Of a stretch of 64,000 nt of DNA, positions 26,741 to 35,162 are shown piece after piece (the stretch's first letter is position 1; each line of letters starts with the position of its first letter). The DNA is taken from contig NZ_JAINDF010000003.1 of assembly GCF_023006325.1 (NCBI RefSeq), forward strand, positions 539,856 to 603,855, written 5' to 3'. The position numbers and the translations under genes are program-made. Source of the DNA: Kordiimonas marina (GTDB lineage: Bacteria; Pseudomonadota; Alphaproteobacteria; Sphingomonadales; Kordiimonadaceae). Under the pieces are notes generated by a model, which saw only the letters and a program-made list of their open reading frames with translations, was not told the DNA's origin and searched no databases.

Positions 26741-28345
26741 TTATTTCTTGGCCGTTTCAGGCGCCGCTGGTGCCTTGGGCTCCGGCTTGCGGGGGAAACG
26801 GTCCTCCCGCATCGCCGCGTTATAGAGGAAGCTCGCCATAATCACCGCCGCCTGCTTGAGGTCTGCCTCATAAGCATGATCGAACGTGTCGATCTGGCTG
26901 TGGTGGACGCGGGTTTCATAATCGAGCGGGTCCTGGATGAACTGGAAGCCCGGCAGGCCGATGTCATCGAACGGCTCATGGTCGGTGCCGCCGGTGGCGT
27001 TCATCGACACGGTCTTGGCCCCCAGGTCATGGAACGGTGTCAGCCAGCGCCCGAAGATAGCCGCCGCGGCCGCATTGCCCTCCGAATAAACACCGCGGAT
27101 CTTGCCTGAACCGTTATCCAGGTTGAAATAGACCGAGAAACGGTCAAACCCCGGCTTATGCGTGATCGGGAACTGGCCATATTGCTGGGCATAGGGTTCG
27201 GAATATTTATAGGCTTCGTCCGGGTTGGTCGGCCGGGTCGCCAGATGATCCTGCACATATTGGTAGGAGCCATAATAGCCCTGCTCTTCCCCGCCCCACA
27301 GGCCGATGCGGATGGTGCGCTTGGGCTGGACGCCGAGCGCCTTGAGGATGCGCACAGCTTCCATCACCACCGCGACACCCGCGCCGTTGTCGGTGGCACC
27401 GTCGCCCACGAACCAGCTGTCCAGGTGCGCACCCGCCATGACGATTTCCGGATGGCGGCCCTTGCCGGGAATTTCGGCAATGGTCGAATAGGATTTCATG
27501 TCTTCATTATGGAAGGTGGCATCGATATCGAGGCTCATCTTCACATCGTCACCGCGCTGATACAGCCGGACGAGACGGCCATAATGCTCAGCCGCGACCC
27601 GGATACCGGGGATGGTGGCATTGAGGCCCTTCTTATACTGGTAGCCACTGGCTTCGATGAGCATCGCGCCCCGCGGGCTGCGGCGCACCATGGCGAGCGC
27701 GCCTTCCTTGGCGAGGAACTGTTCCAGCTTGTACTGGTTGCCGACATAATCGGCCCACCAGCGGTTCTCATCCTTGGTTTCAGAGGTCGGCACGCGGTAG
27801 TTGACCTCGCGCTGCAGGCCCTTTTCGTCCAGGCGTTCGAAAATCTCGTTTTTCGGCTCTTTCTGATCAGGGACCGGATCGACCAGCACGATCTTGCCCT
27901 TCAACTCCCCGGCGTATTTCTTGAAATCGTCCGGGGATTTGATCGGCGCATAAAAGATGGAGCCACTCAGCACACCCTTGGTGCCCGGATGCCAGCTGAT
28001 CGGCAGCGCATAAAGCTGCATCTTGCGCGGCGCTGTCATGAACACATCGGCGCGGCTATAGGTCCAGCCCGGGCCGAACTCGAAGCCTTCCAGATGCGCG
28101 TTCTTGAGGCCCCAGGCCGTCAGCTTGTCCTTGGTCCACTCGTTCGCGCGCTTGAGACCGGGCGAGCCGGTCAGGCGCGGGCCGATTTCATCACTCAGAT
28201 ATTCCAGCGTCTGCATCACCTGGGAGTGGTTAAAGCCCTCATCCCGGATTTTGGTGACCATGTCGAGGTTGACGGCATCATCCGCCGCATAAACCGACGC
28301 TGTCAGCGAGAAAGCCGCCACAGCGGCCGTAAAGAAACGTTTCAT
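26741..28345 (-). CDS. Secreted M28 family zinc peptidase
   Basis: A 534-residue exported metallopeptidase of the carboxypeptidase Q-like M28 group. The signal peptide (1-20) ends in VYA. After a PA-like insert, the zinc-binding residues appear in order: AGAHLDSWFVGDGATDNGAGV, GGEEQGYYGS, FNLDNGSG and GGTDHEPFDDIGLPGF. A Pro/Ala-rich tail ends the protein. The chosen start is MKRFFTAAVAAFS at 28345; an upstream ATG would hide the signal peptide. It is convergent with panC. Confidence 0.88.
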   Translation of the reverse strand: MKRFFTAAVAAFSLTASVYAADDAVNLDMVTKIRDEGFNHSQVMQTLEYLSDEIGPRLTGSPGLKRANEWTKDKLTAWGLKNAHLEGFEFGPGWTYSRADVFMTAPRKMQLYALPISWHPGTKGVLSGSIFYAPIKSPDDFKKYAGELKGKIVLVDPVPDQKEPKNEIFERLDEKGLQREVNYRVPTSETKDENRWWADYVGNQYKLEQFLAKEGALAMVRRSPRGAMLIEASGYQYKKGLNATIPGIRVAAEHYGRLVRLYQRGDDVKMSLDIDATFHNEDMKSYSTIAEIPGKGRHPEIVMAGAHLDSWFVGDGATDNGAGVAVVMEAVRILKALGVQPKRTIRIGLWGGEEQGYYGSYQYVQDHLATRPTNPDEAYKYSEPYAQQYGQFPITHKPGFDRFSVYFNLDNGSGKIRGVYSEGNAAAAAIFGRWLTPFHDLGAKTVSMNATGGTDHEPFDDIGLPGFQFIQDPLDYETRVHHSQIDTFDHAYEADLKQAAVIMASFLYNAAMREDRFPRKPEPKAPAAPETAKK

Positions 28346-28438
28346 TGCATTCCCCAGTTTGCCGGAAAACCCACAGCACATGCCCCCCAGACACGTCGAC
28401 TTTCCGTCCTCCACTCCATACACAAAAACAGGCCCAGG

Positions 28439-29245
28439 TTAGCGCTCCAACCCTTCGACGAACCACTCATACTCCCGGAACGGTTTCAGGGGTTCGACCC
28501 CGGCATAGACAAAGCGCATATCGCAGGCCCAATCCTCGAACCGGCCCAGAAGCGGCCACATCTCACGCTTCCATACCGGGTTCAGGCCATTAATAACCGC
28601 GATGATATAGTCGGGAAAGCGAACAAAGTCGCCAAACGAGGCGCATTCATCGATAATTAGTTTAGAGAGCCGGCCAAGGAAACAGACCCGCTCGACCAGA
28701 CGCACGCCAAAGTCGGCCCCAAGCGGCGCCATCTCGGCCCGGACGGCCTTGAGTACACGCTGTGTGAGCGCCGGGCTGTAGGTCAGATGGTCCTCAACCT
28801 TGCTGAAATGGTCACCCTTGACCGCATTGGCGGCGATGAGCGCGCGGCGCCTGAGGTCACTTGGCAGTTCCTGGAAACCGCTCGCGAGCCAGAAGGCGAT
28901 CCGGTTCCGAAGCCGCTCCACCGAGCCGCCCTTGATGATAAAATCGTCGCCACCGGCCTTCAGACCGCCGCGCACGATTTCGATATCGTCATAGCCTGTC
29001 AGGAAAATGACCGGCATGGCCTTGAGGCCGCTGCGGTCGAGCGCCTCGACGAAGTCGAACCCGCCCTCACCCGGCATCTGGACATCGCTGATCACCAGGG
29101 ACGGCCGATAGGCGCGCGTAAGCGACACGGCTTCCTCAGCCGTTTCAGCAATGATGGTCTCGAATCCGAATTGCTTAACCGCCGCTGCGTGGATGCGCAG
29201 CACCACGGGTTCATCATCGACCAACAGAACGGGTCCGGTATTCAT
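28439..29245 (-). CDS. Response regulator with unrecognised C-terminal domain
   Basis: A 268-residue protein. Residues 1-~115 form a complete receiver: acidic pair D10-D11, phospho-acceptor D54 (VISDVQMPGEGG), T83 and K105. The remaining ~150 residues have no DNA-binding, GGDEF, EAL or kinase motif. They are helical and contain several tryptophans and aromatic pairs in the last 50 residues (NPVWKREMWPLLGRFEDW). The output is unknown. It is 13 bases from the mgtE end, on the same strand. Confidence 0.75.
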   Translation of the reverse strand: MNTGPVLLVDDEPVVLRIHAAAVKQFGFETIIAETAEEAVSLTRAYRPSLVISDVQMPGEGGFDFVEALDRSGLKAMPVIFLTGYDDIEIVRGGLKAGGDDFIIKGGSVERLRNRIAFWLASGFQELPSDLRRRALIAANAVKGDHFSKVEDHLTYSPALTQRVLKAVRAEMAPLGADFGVRLVERVCFLGRLSKLIIDECASFGDFVRFPDYIIAVINGLNPVWKREMWPLLGRFEDWACDMRFVYAGVEPLKPFREYEWFVEGLER

Positions 29246-29258
29246 CCGTGCGAGGGCC

Positions 29259-30755
29259 CTATAGCAAGAAGACTGCCGCCAAGCCTAGGAAGGCGAAAAA
29301 TCCAACAACATCGGTAATCGTAGTTACAAAAACGCTGGACGCAACAGCCGGGTCGACCCCGAAGCGATTTAGCCCCATCGGGATCAGCACGCCAAACAGG
29401 CCTGCGACAAAGATATTCACGATAAGCGCCACGGCGAAAACGCCGCCCAGAAGCGGGTTATGGAACCAGCCCCACGCCACAAGCCCGGAAACGATGGCAA
29501 GCGCCATGCCGTTGACCATCGCCGCCATGATCTCGCGGTTGACGACGCGGAGGGCGTTGGTGGCGCTCAATTCCTTGGTGGCGATCGCGCGCACCGCCAC
29601 GGTCATGGTCTGCGTGCCGGCATTGCCGCCCATGGAGGCGACAATCGGCATCAGGACCGCGAGCGCGACCATTTGCTCGATCGAGGCATCGAACAGTCCG
29701 ATGACGGTCGAGGCCAACACGGCTGTCCCCAGGTTGACGAACAGCCACATGAAGCGGCCTTTGACCACCTCGATGAAATTTTCGTTCACGCCTGATTCGT
29801 CGCCGACACCGGCAAGCGCGAGGATATCTTCCTCGGCCTCGTCACCGATAACGTCGACGATGTCATCTACCGTGACCACACCGACAAGGCGCTGGCTTGT
29901 ATCCACCACGGCCGCGGAAATCAGGTGATATTTACTGAACTGGTAGGCCACTTCTTCCTGGTCGGCGGTGACGTCGATCAGGTGCGGTTCCCGGTCCATG
30001 ATCTCGCCGATGGTGACCGGGCGGTGCGTGCGCATCACGCGCGACAGCGGCACGGTGCCCACCGGCCGGTGCGCGGGGTCGACCACGAAAATGTCGTAGA
30101 AATCCTCGGGGATGTCCTCATTCTCGCTGCGGAGATAGTCGATGGTCTGACCAACGGTCCAGAATTCAGGCAGCGCCACCAGGTCGCGCTGCATCAAGCG
30201 GCCGGCGGATTCTTCCGGATAGCTCAGGCTTTCCTCGATCGCGACCCGGTCGTCGGCCGGCAGCGCGCGCAGGACCTCGTCCCGGTCCTCTGGTTCCAGT
30301 TCTTCCAGAACGTAGACCGCGTCATCGGTATCGAGCTCGTTGACCGCGTCGGCGATCAGCTCGTTGGGCATATGTTCGTACAGGTCGTCCTGCGCCGCGC
30401 CTTCAACCTCAATCAGGACGTCTGGGTCCAGCCGGTCCCCCAATAGGGAGATCAGCGACAGACGCTGGCTTGAAGACAGGACTTCCAGAAGGTCGGCGAC
30501 GTCGGCCGCGTGCAGTTCCTCGACAAGCTCGTAGGCTGCGTCGCGGTCCTCGTCCTTCAGGGCCTGGATAACCTGAGCGATAAACTCACGTGACAGGTGT
30601 ACGTCGGTCTGCGGAGAGTCCGCATTCTCGTCCTCGGCCAGATTCTGATTGGAAGGTGCGGCATCTGTTACATCGGGGTCGTTGTGCCGCAGATCTTCCT
30701 GCCGGTCGTCCGCCTGGCTATCCGGTCGATTCGGATCTCGCCCAGTCTCTACCAT
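29259..30755 (-). CDS. mgtE: Magnesium transporter MgtE
   Basis: A 498-residue Mg2+ channel. After an acidic ~50-residue N-tail comes the superhelical MgtE_N domain (VADLLEVLSSSQRLSLISLLGDRL...), then a CBS pair (RDLVALPEFWTVGQTIDYLR... and GEIMDREPHLIDV), a connecting helix, and a C-terminal membrane domain of about five helices with PIVASMGGNAGTQTMTVAVRAIA. The cytosolic domains sense Mg2+ and gate the pore. I see no M-box riboswitch upstream. Confidence 0.95.
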   Translation of the reverse strand: MVETGRDPNRPDSQADDRQEDLRHNDPDVTDAAPSNQNLAEDENADSPQTDVHLSREFIAQVIQALKDEDRDAAYELVEELHAADVADLLEVLSSSQRLSLISLLGDRLDPDVLIEVEGAAQDDLYEHMPNELIADAVNELDTDDAVYVLEELEPEDRDEVLRALPADDRVAIEESLSYPEESAGRLMQRDLVALPEFWTVGQTIDYLRSENEDIPEDFYDIFVVDPAHRPVGTVPLSRVMRTHRPVTIGEIMDREPHLIDVTADQEEVAYQFSKYHLISAAVVDTSQRLVGVVTVDDIVDVIGDEAEEDILALAGVGDESGVNENFIEVVKGRFMWLFVNLGTAVLASTVIGLFDASIEQMVALAVLMPIVASMGGNAGTQTMTVAVRAIATKELSATNALRVVNREIMAAMVNGMALAIVSGLVAWGWFHNPLLGGVFAVALIVNIFVAGLFGVLIPMGLNRFGVDPAVASSVFVTTITDVVGFFAFLGLAAVFLL

Positions 30756-30930
30756 GACCGTTTCCCCTTGCTCTAGCCTGCGCCGGCCATTGTATCTTGT
30801 GCGACGCAGCTGATGCCATTGCCCTGTTGGCTCCCTTGATAGAAGAAAGCAGCCCGGCTTTCCAGTCTCGTGAATAGAAAATTGTCAGGTGCGACGGCCA
30901 CGGGCCATTTTTAAGGAGCCAGAATAGAAC

Positions 30931-30960
30931 AGAGCCCGAAGGCTTTCACCTTCGGGCTCT
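30931..30960 (-). terminator. Hairpin after tRNA-Leu
   Basis: A perfect 12-base stem AGAGCCCGAAGG / CCTTCGGGCTCT with a six-base loop begins five bases past the CCA end. The T-rich stretch that follows is interrupted, so termination is likely but not certain. Confidence 0.65.
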
Positions 30961-30964
30961 GAGA

Positions 30965-31051
30965 TGGTGCGGTCGAGAAGACTCGAACTTCCACGGGTGT
31001 TACCCCACAGCGACCTCAACGCTGCGCGTCTACCAATTCCGCCACGACCGC
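30965..31051 (-). tRNA. tRNA-Leu (anticodon GAG)
   Basis: An 87-nt tRNA with encoded CCA. Acceptor arms GCGGTCG and CGACCGC pair fully. The D arm has GGTAGACGC, the anticodon stem CAGCG/CGCTG frames TTGAGGT (anticodon GAG, reading CUC/CUU), a long variable arm TGGGGTAACACCCG marks a class II leucine tRNA, and the T arm carries GTTCGAGTC. Confidence 0.95.
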
Positions 31052-31162
31052 AACGGAACGGGCGCTTAGCTAACAGAAAGAATTCACCCCCGCAAGGGGA
31101 AAAAGACATGAAAATGAAATGAAACTGACAGGCCCCAGGTTTCTGCGGCTTATGAGGATGCG

Positions 31163-31405
31163 TCAGACCTGAAGCTGGCTCATCATCCGGGTGATGGAAA
31201 CGCCGATTTTTTCACCGACGATCATGATCTCGCCACGCGCGATCAATTCGCCGTTCGCGTAGACCCAGCATTCGTCTTCATGCTTGGCATCCAGATCGAT
31301 CACGGCACCCCGGCCCATCTTCAGAAGCTGGCGCACCGGCATGTGGGTACGCCCGAGCACAACTGTGATCTCAACGGAGACTCGATTGACGGAATGAAAG
31401 CTCAT
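31163..31405 (-). CDS. fliN: Solitary FliN-like (SpoA domain) protein
   Basis: An 80-residue SpoA-domain protein almost entirely covering the FliN core: VSVEITVVLGRTHMPVRQLLKMGRGAVIDLD...YANGELIARGEIMIVGEKIGVSITRMM. FliN forms part of the flagellar motor switch. No other flagellar gene is in the window, and the usual FliN N-terminal extension is missing, so it may be a minimal FliN or another SpoA protein. It is divergent from lipB. Confidence 0.78.
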   Translation of the reverse strand: MSFHSVNRVSVEITVVLGRTHMPVRQLLKMGRGAVIDLDAKHEDECWVYANGELIARGEIMIVGEKIGVSITRMMSQLQV

Positions 31406-31644
31406 TAAAATCCTCTACTGGGCTCACTTTACCCTGTTTCCGCGCCAAAGGATGCCTGAGGCACCGCTATAATGCACAAGCAGCGTTATCAAATGCTTAA
31501 CCAAACCGGGGGCCGACATCAAGCAGACATCCACCGACAAGCGAGAATCGGTGGAAATCGCGCCTCTCCAGCAGCCTCGGCACCGCCACGGCGCGTGCTT
31601 TCCGGCTTGGCCTCGGCCCCGTTTGGCGGTATGAAGCCCCCAAA

Positions 31645-31658
31645 GGCGCCTAGGCGCC
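31645..31658. promoter_or_regulatory. GC-rich palindrome upstream of lipB
   Basis: GGCGCCTAGGCGCC is a perfect 14-base palindrome, about 30 bases before the lipB start. It may be a regulatory site or simply chance in GC-rich DNA. Confidence 0.25.
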
Positions 31659-31688
31659 ACGATATCACAAGAGACTAAGAGGGACCGA

Positions 31689-32498
31689 ATGAGCACCCAA
31701 GAGCCCACCCTGTCCATGCCGCTTGAATGGAAGATCAGCGATGAGCTGGTCGCCTACCCTGACGCGCTTGCCTTCATGGAAGAGCGCGTGCGGCAGATCC
31801 GGGCTGGAGACGCGGCTGAGATGGTCTGGTGCCTCGAACATCCACCGCTTTATACCGCGGGCACAAGCGCGGACCCGGCCGACCTGGTGGACCCGGACCG
31901 CTTCCCGGTCTATGACGCCGGGCGCGGCGGGCAATATACCTACCACGGCCCCGGCCAGCGCGTGGTCTATTTCATGCTCGACCTCAAGAAGCGTGGCCGC
32001 GATGTCCGTCAGTTCGTCTATAGCCTCGAGGAAGTCATCATCCGCTCGCTCGCCAAATTCGGCGTGACGGCCGAACGCCGCAAGGGCCGGGTCGGGGTAT
32101 GGGTGGAACGCGGCGCCGGCCGCGAGGACAAGGTCGCCGCCATCGGTGTCCGTGTGCGCCAGTGGGTTACCTTCCACGGCATTGCCATCAATGTGGAACC
32201 TGACCTGGAGCATTTCACCGGCATCGTACCCTGCGGCATTTCCGAGCATGGCGTCACAAGCCTCGCCGACCTTGGCCTGCCGGTCACGATGGATGACCTT
32301 GATGTGGTGCTGAAGGACGTGTTCGACGAGGTCTTCGGCCTGGAAAGCCGACCGATGCACCTGGAGTTCCAGGAAGCGCCGGAAGGCCCGTCAGAGACCC
32401 AAGCGAGCAAACTGCCCTACGAAGCCATGCCGACCGAAAGCGGCGTGGTGGAGGCTGGCATGCCCATTGAAGACACCCACCCCGTCTTCAAGGTATAG
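31689..32498 (+). CDS. lipB: Lipoyl(octanoyl) transferase
   Basis: A 269-residue enzyme that moves octanoate from acyl carrier protein to lipoyl domains, the first step of endogenous lipoate synthesis. Signatures are [39 protein letters not shown] with the catalytic lysine, and [15 protein letters not shown] with the nucleophilic cysteine. The last ~50 residues are an extra acidic tail. GAGGGA precedes the ATG. No lipA is in the window. Confidence 0.95.
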   Translation: MSTQEPTLSMPLEWKISDELVAYPDALAFMEERVRQIRAGDAAEMVWCLEHPPLYTAGTSADPADLVDPDRFPVYDAGRGGQYTYHGPGQRVVYFMLDLKKRGRDVRQFVYSLEEVIIRSLAKFGVTAERRKGRVGVWVERGAGREDKVAAIGVRVRQWVTFHGIAINVEPDLEHFTGIVPCGISEHGVTSLADLGLPVTMDDLDVVLKDVFDEVFGLESRPMHLEFQEAPEGPSETQASKLPYEAMPTESGVVEAGMPIEDTHPVFKV

Positions 32499-32602
32499 CC
32501 CTCTGCCCTTCTCGAAAGATTGACCGCCCTTCTGCTTCCCCCCTATAAATCCTGATGGGGGATACGCGGCCTCCTCAGGCCGCCTTCGAAGGTGGGGCAT
32601 CA

Positions 32603-33691
32603 ATGGACCGGCACACATCGGTTTTCCTGGACATCAGCCGTTTCACAGCGGCGATGGTGGTTTTCGTCGGCCATACTGCGGGGCACGCCTTCTCCGGCGG
32701 GCTGTTCTGGCAGGTGGGACGGTATCTTGAAACCGCGGTCATGGTCTTCTTCGTGCTCTCCGGTTATGTGATCGGCTATGTGACAGACACGCGTGAAACC
32801 AAGGCGAAGGACTATGCCGCAGCCCGGCTGGCCAGGCTTTATTCCGTGGTATTGCCCGCGCTTCTTCTCACAGTGGCCGCAGATGCAATCGGCCTGTCAG
32901 CCAATGCCGGCTTCTACTATAACGGCCCCTGGAACTTCGGCGGCGAGCATCTCCTCGGCTATCTCGCAACCTTCCTTTATGCCAATGAGTTCTGGTCCTG
33001 GCCCGTGGCCCCGGGCAGCAATGCCCCCTTCTGGTCCCTGAGCTATGAAGCCAGCTATTATGTGCTGTTCGGGCTCTATTTCTTTCTGAAAGGCCCCAGG
33101 AAGTGGCTGTGGCTTATACTGGCGGCCCTGCTTGTCGGGCCGTCCATCCTGTCGCGCCTGCCGATCTGGCTGATGGGCCTTGGCGTCTATCATTTGCGCA
33201 AGAGAATCCGTAGCCTGCCGGGGTGGGTAGCGGGGGCAGCTTTCATCCTCGGGCTCGCGCTTGTCTATGCCTCGCCTCTCATCCGGGAGGGCACCCACCG
33301 CTGGACGTTGCCGCTCCTCCGGCCCATGCTGATCAGCGATTATACCGATGGCATCGGCTTTTCGCTTGTCATCCTGGGGTTCAGCACCCTGCCTGAGAGC
33401 ATTAAAGACTGGGTGCAGTCCGTCGCGGCCCCAGCCCGTTATGCCGGGTCCCTGACCTTCTCGCTGTACCTGTTCCATTTGCCGCTCATCATGCTCATCG
33501 CCGCCCTCGGCTGGTTCCCTGTGGACTCTGCCCCTCAGCGGATGATGGTATTTGGCGTGCCCCTCATGGCCGCGGTCCTCATTGGCCGCCCGTGCGAACG
33601 CGCAAAAATTCCCTTGAAGCGCTGGTTCCTGGCCCTGTTTGACCGGTGGGGAAAATCCATACCCCACCCCGACAAACCCAATGCTGCATAA
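32603..33691 (+). CDS. Acyltransferase family 3 membrane protein
   Basis: A 362-residue integral membrane protein with about ten hydrophobic segments. The start DISRFTAAMVVFVGHTAGHAF places the catalytic-type histidine in the first helix, and FFVLSGYVIGYV, ARLARLYSVVLPAL, FWSLSYEASYYVLFGLY and LFHLPLIMLI follow the Acyl_transf_3/OafB-like pattern. It probably O-acylates a surface glycan. No glycan locus is adjacent. ATG 32603 is preferred over an upstream in-frame ATG at 32555. Confidence 0.87.
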   Translation: MDRHTSVFLDISRFTAAMVVFVGHTAGHAFSGGLFWQVGRYLETAVMVFFVLSGYVIGYVTDTRETKAKDYAAARLARLYSVVLPALLLTVAADAIGLSANAGFYYNGPWNFGGEHLLGYLATFLYANEFWSWPVAPGSNAPFWSLSYEASYYVLFGLYFFLKGPRKWLWLILAALLVGPSILSRLPIWLMGLGVYHLRKRIRSLPGWVAGAAFILGLALVYASPLIREGTHRWTLPLLRPMLISDYTDGIGFSLVILGFSTLPESIKDWVQSVAAPARYAGSLTFSLYLFHLPLIMLIAALGWFPVDSAPQRMMVFGVPLMAAVLIGRPCERAKIPLKRWFLALFDRWGKSIPHPDKPNAA

Positions 33692-33696
33692 ATGAC

Positions 33697-33730
33697 AAAA
33701 GCCGCACCCGGCTATCCGGATACGGCTTTG
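33697..33730. terminator. Hairpin between convergent acyltransferase and ferritin genes
   Basis: AAAAGCCG...CGGCTTTGG with an inner CCGG pairing forms an imperfect stem. A short T-run follows on the plus strand, so it may terminate both converging genes. Confidence 0.55.
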
Positions 33731-33752
33731 GATTTTTCACGCTGCAGGCGCC

Positions 33753-34040
33753 TTATTTGTGGGCGATCTGCTTGTCGGTAAAAAGATAGTCCTTCAGTTC
33801 CTTGTCGAACGTCGGGTCTTTCCGCCGGATCCATTCCAGCACCATGGCGGCATGTTCTTTTTCCTCATCACGGTTATGAGCGAGGATCGCCTTGAGGTCA
33901 TCATCCTTGCAGGCATCGACCCGCTGGTTATACCAGTCGACAGCCTCCAGCTCCTCCATCAGCGACGTGATGGCGCGGTGCATATCGCGCGTTTCATCCG
34001 AAATTTCATTAATGGGCTCATGATACCCTTCAGCCGACAT
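33753..34040 (-). CDS. Encapsulated-ferritin-like protein (EncFtn), no cargo tail
   Basis: A 95-residue two-helix ferritin-like protein that closely follows the Rhodospirillum rubrum encapsulated ferritin: HEPINEISDETRDMHRA, SLMEELEAVDWYNQRVDA, and AILAHNRDEEKEHAAMVLEW. The predicted ferroxidase ligands E30, E60 and H63 are kept. In the known proteins, dimers form a decameric ring that oxidises iron inside an encapsulin shell. Here the protein ends at FTDKQIAHK without the C-terminal targeting peptide, and no encapsulin gene is in the window. It may work outside a shell. Confidence 0.88.
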   Translation of the reverse strand: MSAEGYHEPINEISDETRDMHRAITSLMEELEAVDWYNQRVDACKDDDLKAILAHNRDEEKEHAAMVLEWIRRKDPTFDKELKDYLFTDKQIAHK

Positions 34041-34134
34041 AACAAAGCTCCCTATCGTTAGCTGTTCAGTCTTTTAGGCGGCTATCTTGCAGGATGGGTA
34101 CGGCCGGATCAATGCCCCTTATGGGGGCAAAGCG

Positions 34135-34428
34135 TCACACCGTCGGTTTAACCTCAAAACGCCGGGGCACGATGCCCTCGGCCGGGAAGGTCTCAACCTT
34201 TTCAACCTCTGCCGCAGGCGGGCCATCATGGCATTTGACCAGCATGGTATTCACATCCGCCTCCGGCCCGACAAACAAGGCCTCCACCGTGCCGTCCTTG
34301 CGGTTCCGGACCCAGCCATGAAGGCCGAGACGCGCCGCTTCCTCCTCGGTCCAGGCGCGGTACCACACACCCTGCACCCGGCCATGGATACGCACGCGGA
34401 CAGCCGCACGGTTCTGAATATCTGTCAT
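34135..34428 (-). CDS. acyP: Acylphosphatase
   Basis: A 97-residue small alpha/beta enzyme that hydrolyses acyl phosphates. The signature RVRIHGRVQGVWYRAWTEEEA contains the phosphate-binding loop and catalytic Arg24, and LHGWVRNRKDGTVEALFVG holds Asn42. The start is MTDIQNRAAVR at 34428; an in-frame ATG at 34452 adds eight residues without support. Confidence 0.93.
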   Translation of the reverse strand: MTDIQNRAAVRVRIHGRVQGVWYRAWTEEEAARLGLHGWVRNRKDGTVEALFVGPEADVNTMLVKCHDGPPAAEVEKVETFPAEGIVPRRFEVKPTV

Positions 34429-34476
34429 TTGGAGGTCTCCGTTCCGCCTCAACTGTCCGCCGGCTCTTGCCTGCTG

Positions 34477-35091
34477 TCAAGCCGCCACCGGGCGCGGGGA
34501 AGACTTGCGCGCCTTGATAAAAAGTTCCGCCAAAAGCAGGTTCGGCACCCAACAACTCAGCGAAATGATGGCATAAGCGAGCGAAAATTCGACCCCACCG
34601 ATCAGCATCAGTGGCAACTGAATGCGCAACGACACGCCAGCAAGGGTTAGGGCGTAGCTGCGAACCATCCAGCGTTCATGTGCGCCAAAATCCCGACCCC
34701 GGGCTTTCAGGAAAGCCGTCGTTGTGCTTGAAAGCCACGCCAGCGCCAACAGGCTAAATCCCACGGGCGGTATTGGCCCAACATCAATATGAACGGCCAG
34801 GACCAATCCACACAGGGCGGAGACGATGCAGGCCACAACATAAGTGCGCCCCATCCAGCGATGAAGGCGGGGATGGCGTTGCCGCACGGACCGAAGAAAC
34901 TGGAGCGGACCCAAAACCATGCCAACAGCACCACCAGCAAGGTGGCCATAGAGCGCAAACGCACGCTGAGCTAAATCTTCCCGCAGGACATCATTGGCAC
35001 GGATAAGGTCTGTATGCGTAATGAGATAAAGGGCATAAACGGCAATGGCAACTGCCCAGAAGGCCATTAGCCCCCATAAGAAACGTTTCAT
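34477..35091 (-). CDS. DUF2306 membrane protein
   Basis: A 204-residue protein with about six membrane helices. The segments GHLAGGAVGMVLGPLQFL, HRWMGRTYVVACIVSALCGL, and HERWMVRSYALTLAGVSLR fit DUF2306, whose conserved His residues suggest cofactor or metal binding in the membrane. Its function is unknown. It is separated from acylphosphatase by 48 bases on the same strand. Confidence 0.8.
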   Translation of the reverse strand: MKRFLWGLMAFWAVAIAVYALYLITHTDLIRANDVLREDLAQRAFALYGHLAGGAVGMVLGPLQFLRSVRQRHPRLHRWMGRTYVVACIVSALCGLVLAVHIDVGPIPPVGFSLLALAWLSSTTTAFLKARGRDFGAHERWMVRSYALTLAGVSLRIQLPLMLIGGVEFSLAYAIISLSCWVPNLLLAELFIKARKSSPRPVAA

Positions 35092-35162
35092 GTTTTTCCT
35101 CGCTTTTTCATCAGGGCACTCTGCGGTGCTTCTTCTTCCCTGAAATCCTAACTTTCGATTGG

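Noticed and set aside
31052..31162. Terminator after fliN (CCCCTTGCGGGG hairpin)
   Set aside because: The T-run precedes the hairpin on the transcribed strand rather than following it, so it does not fit an intrinsic terminator.
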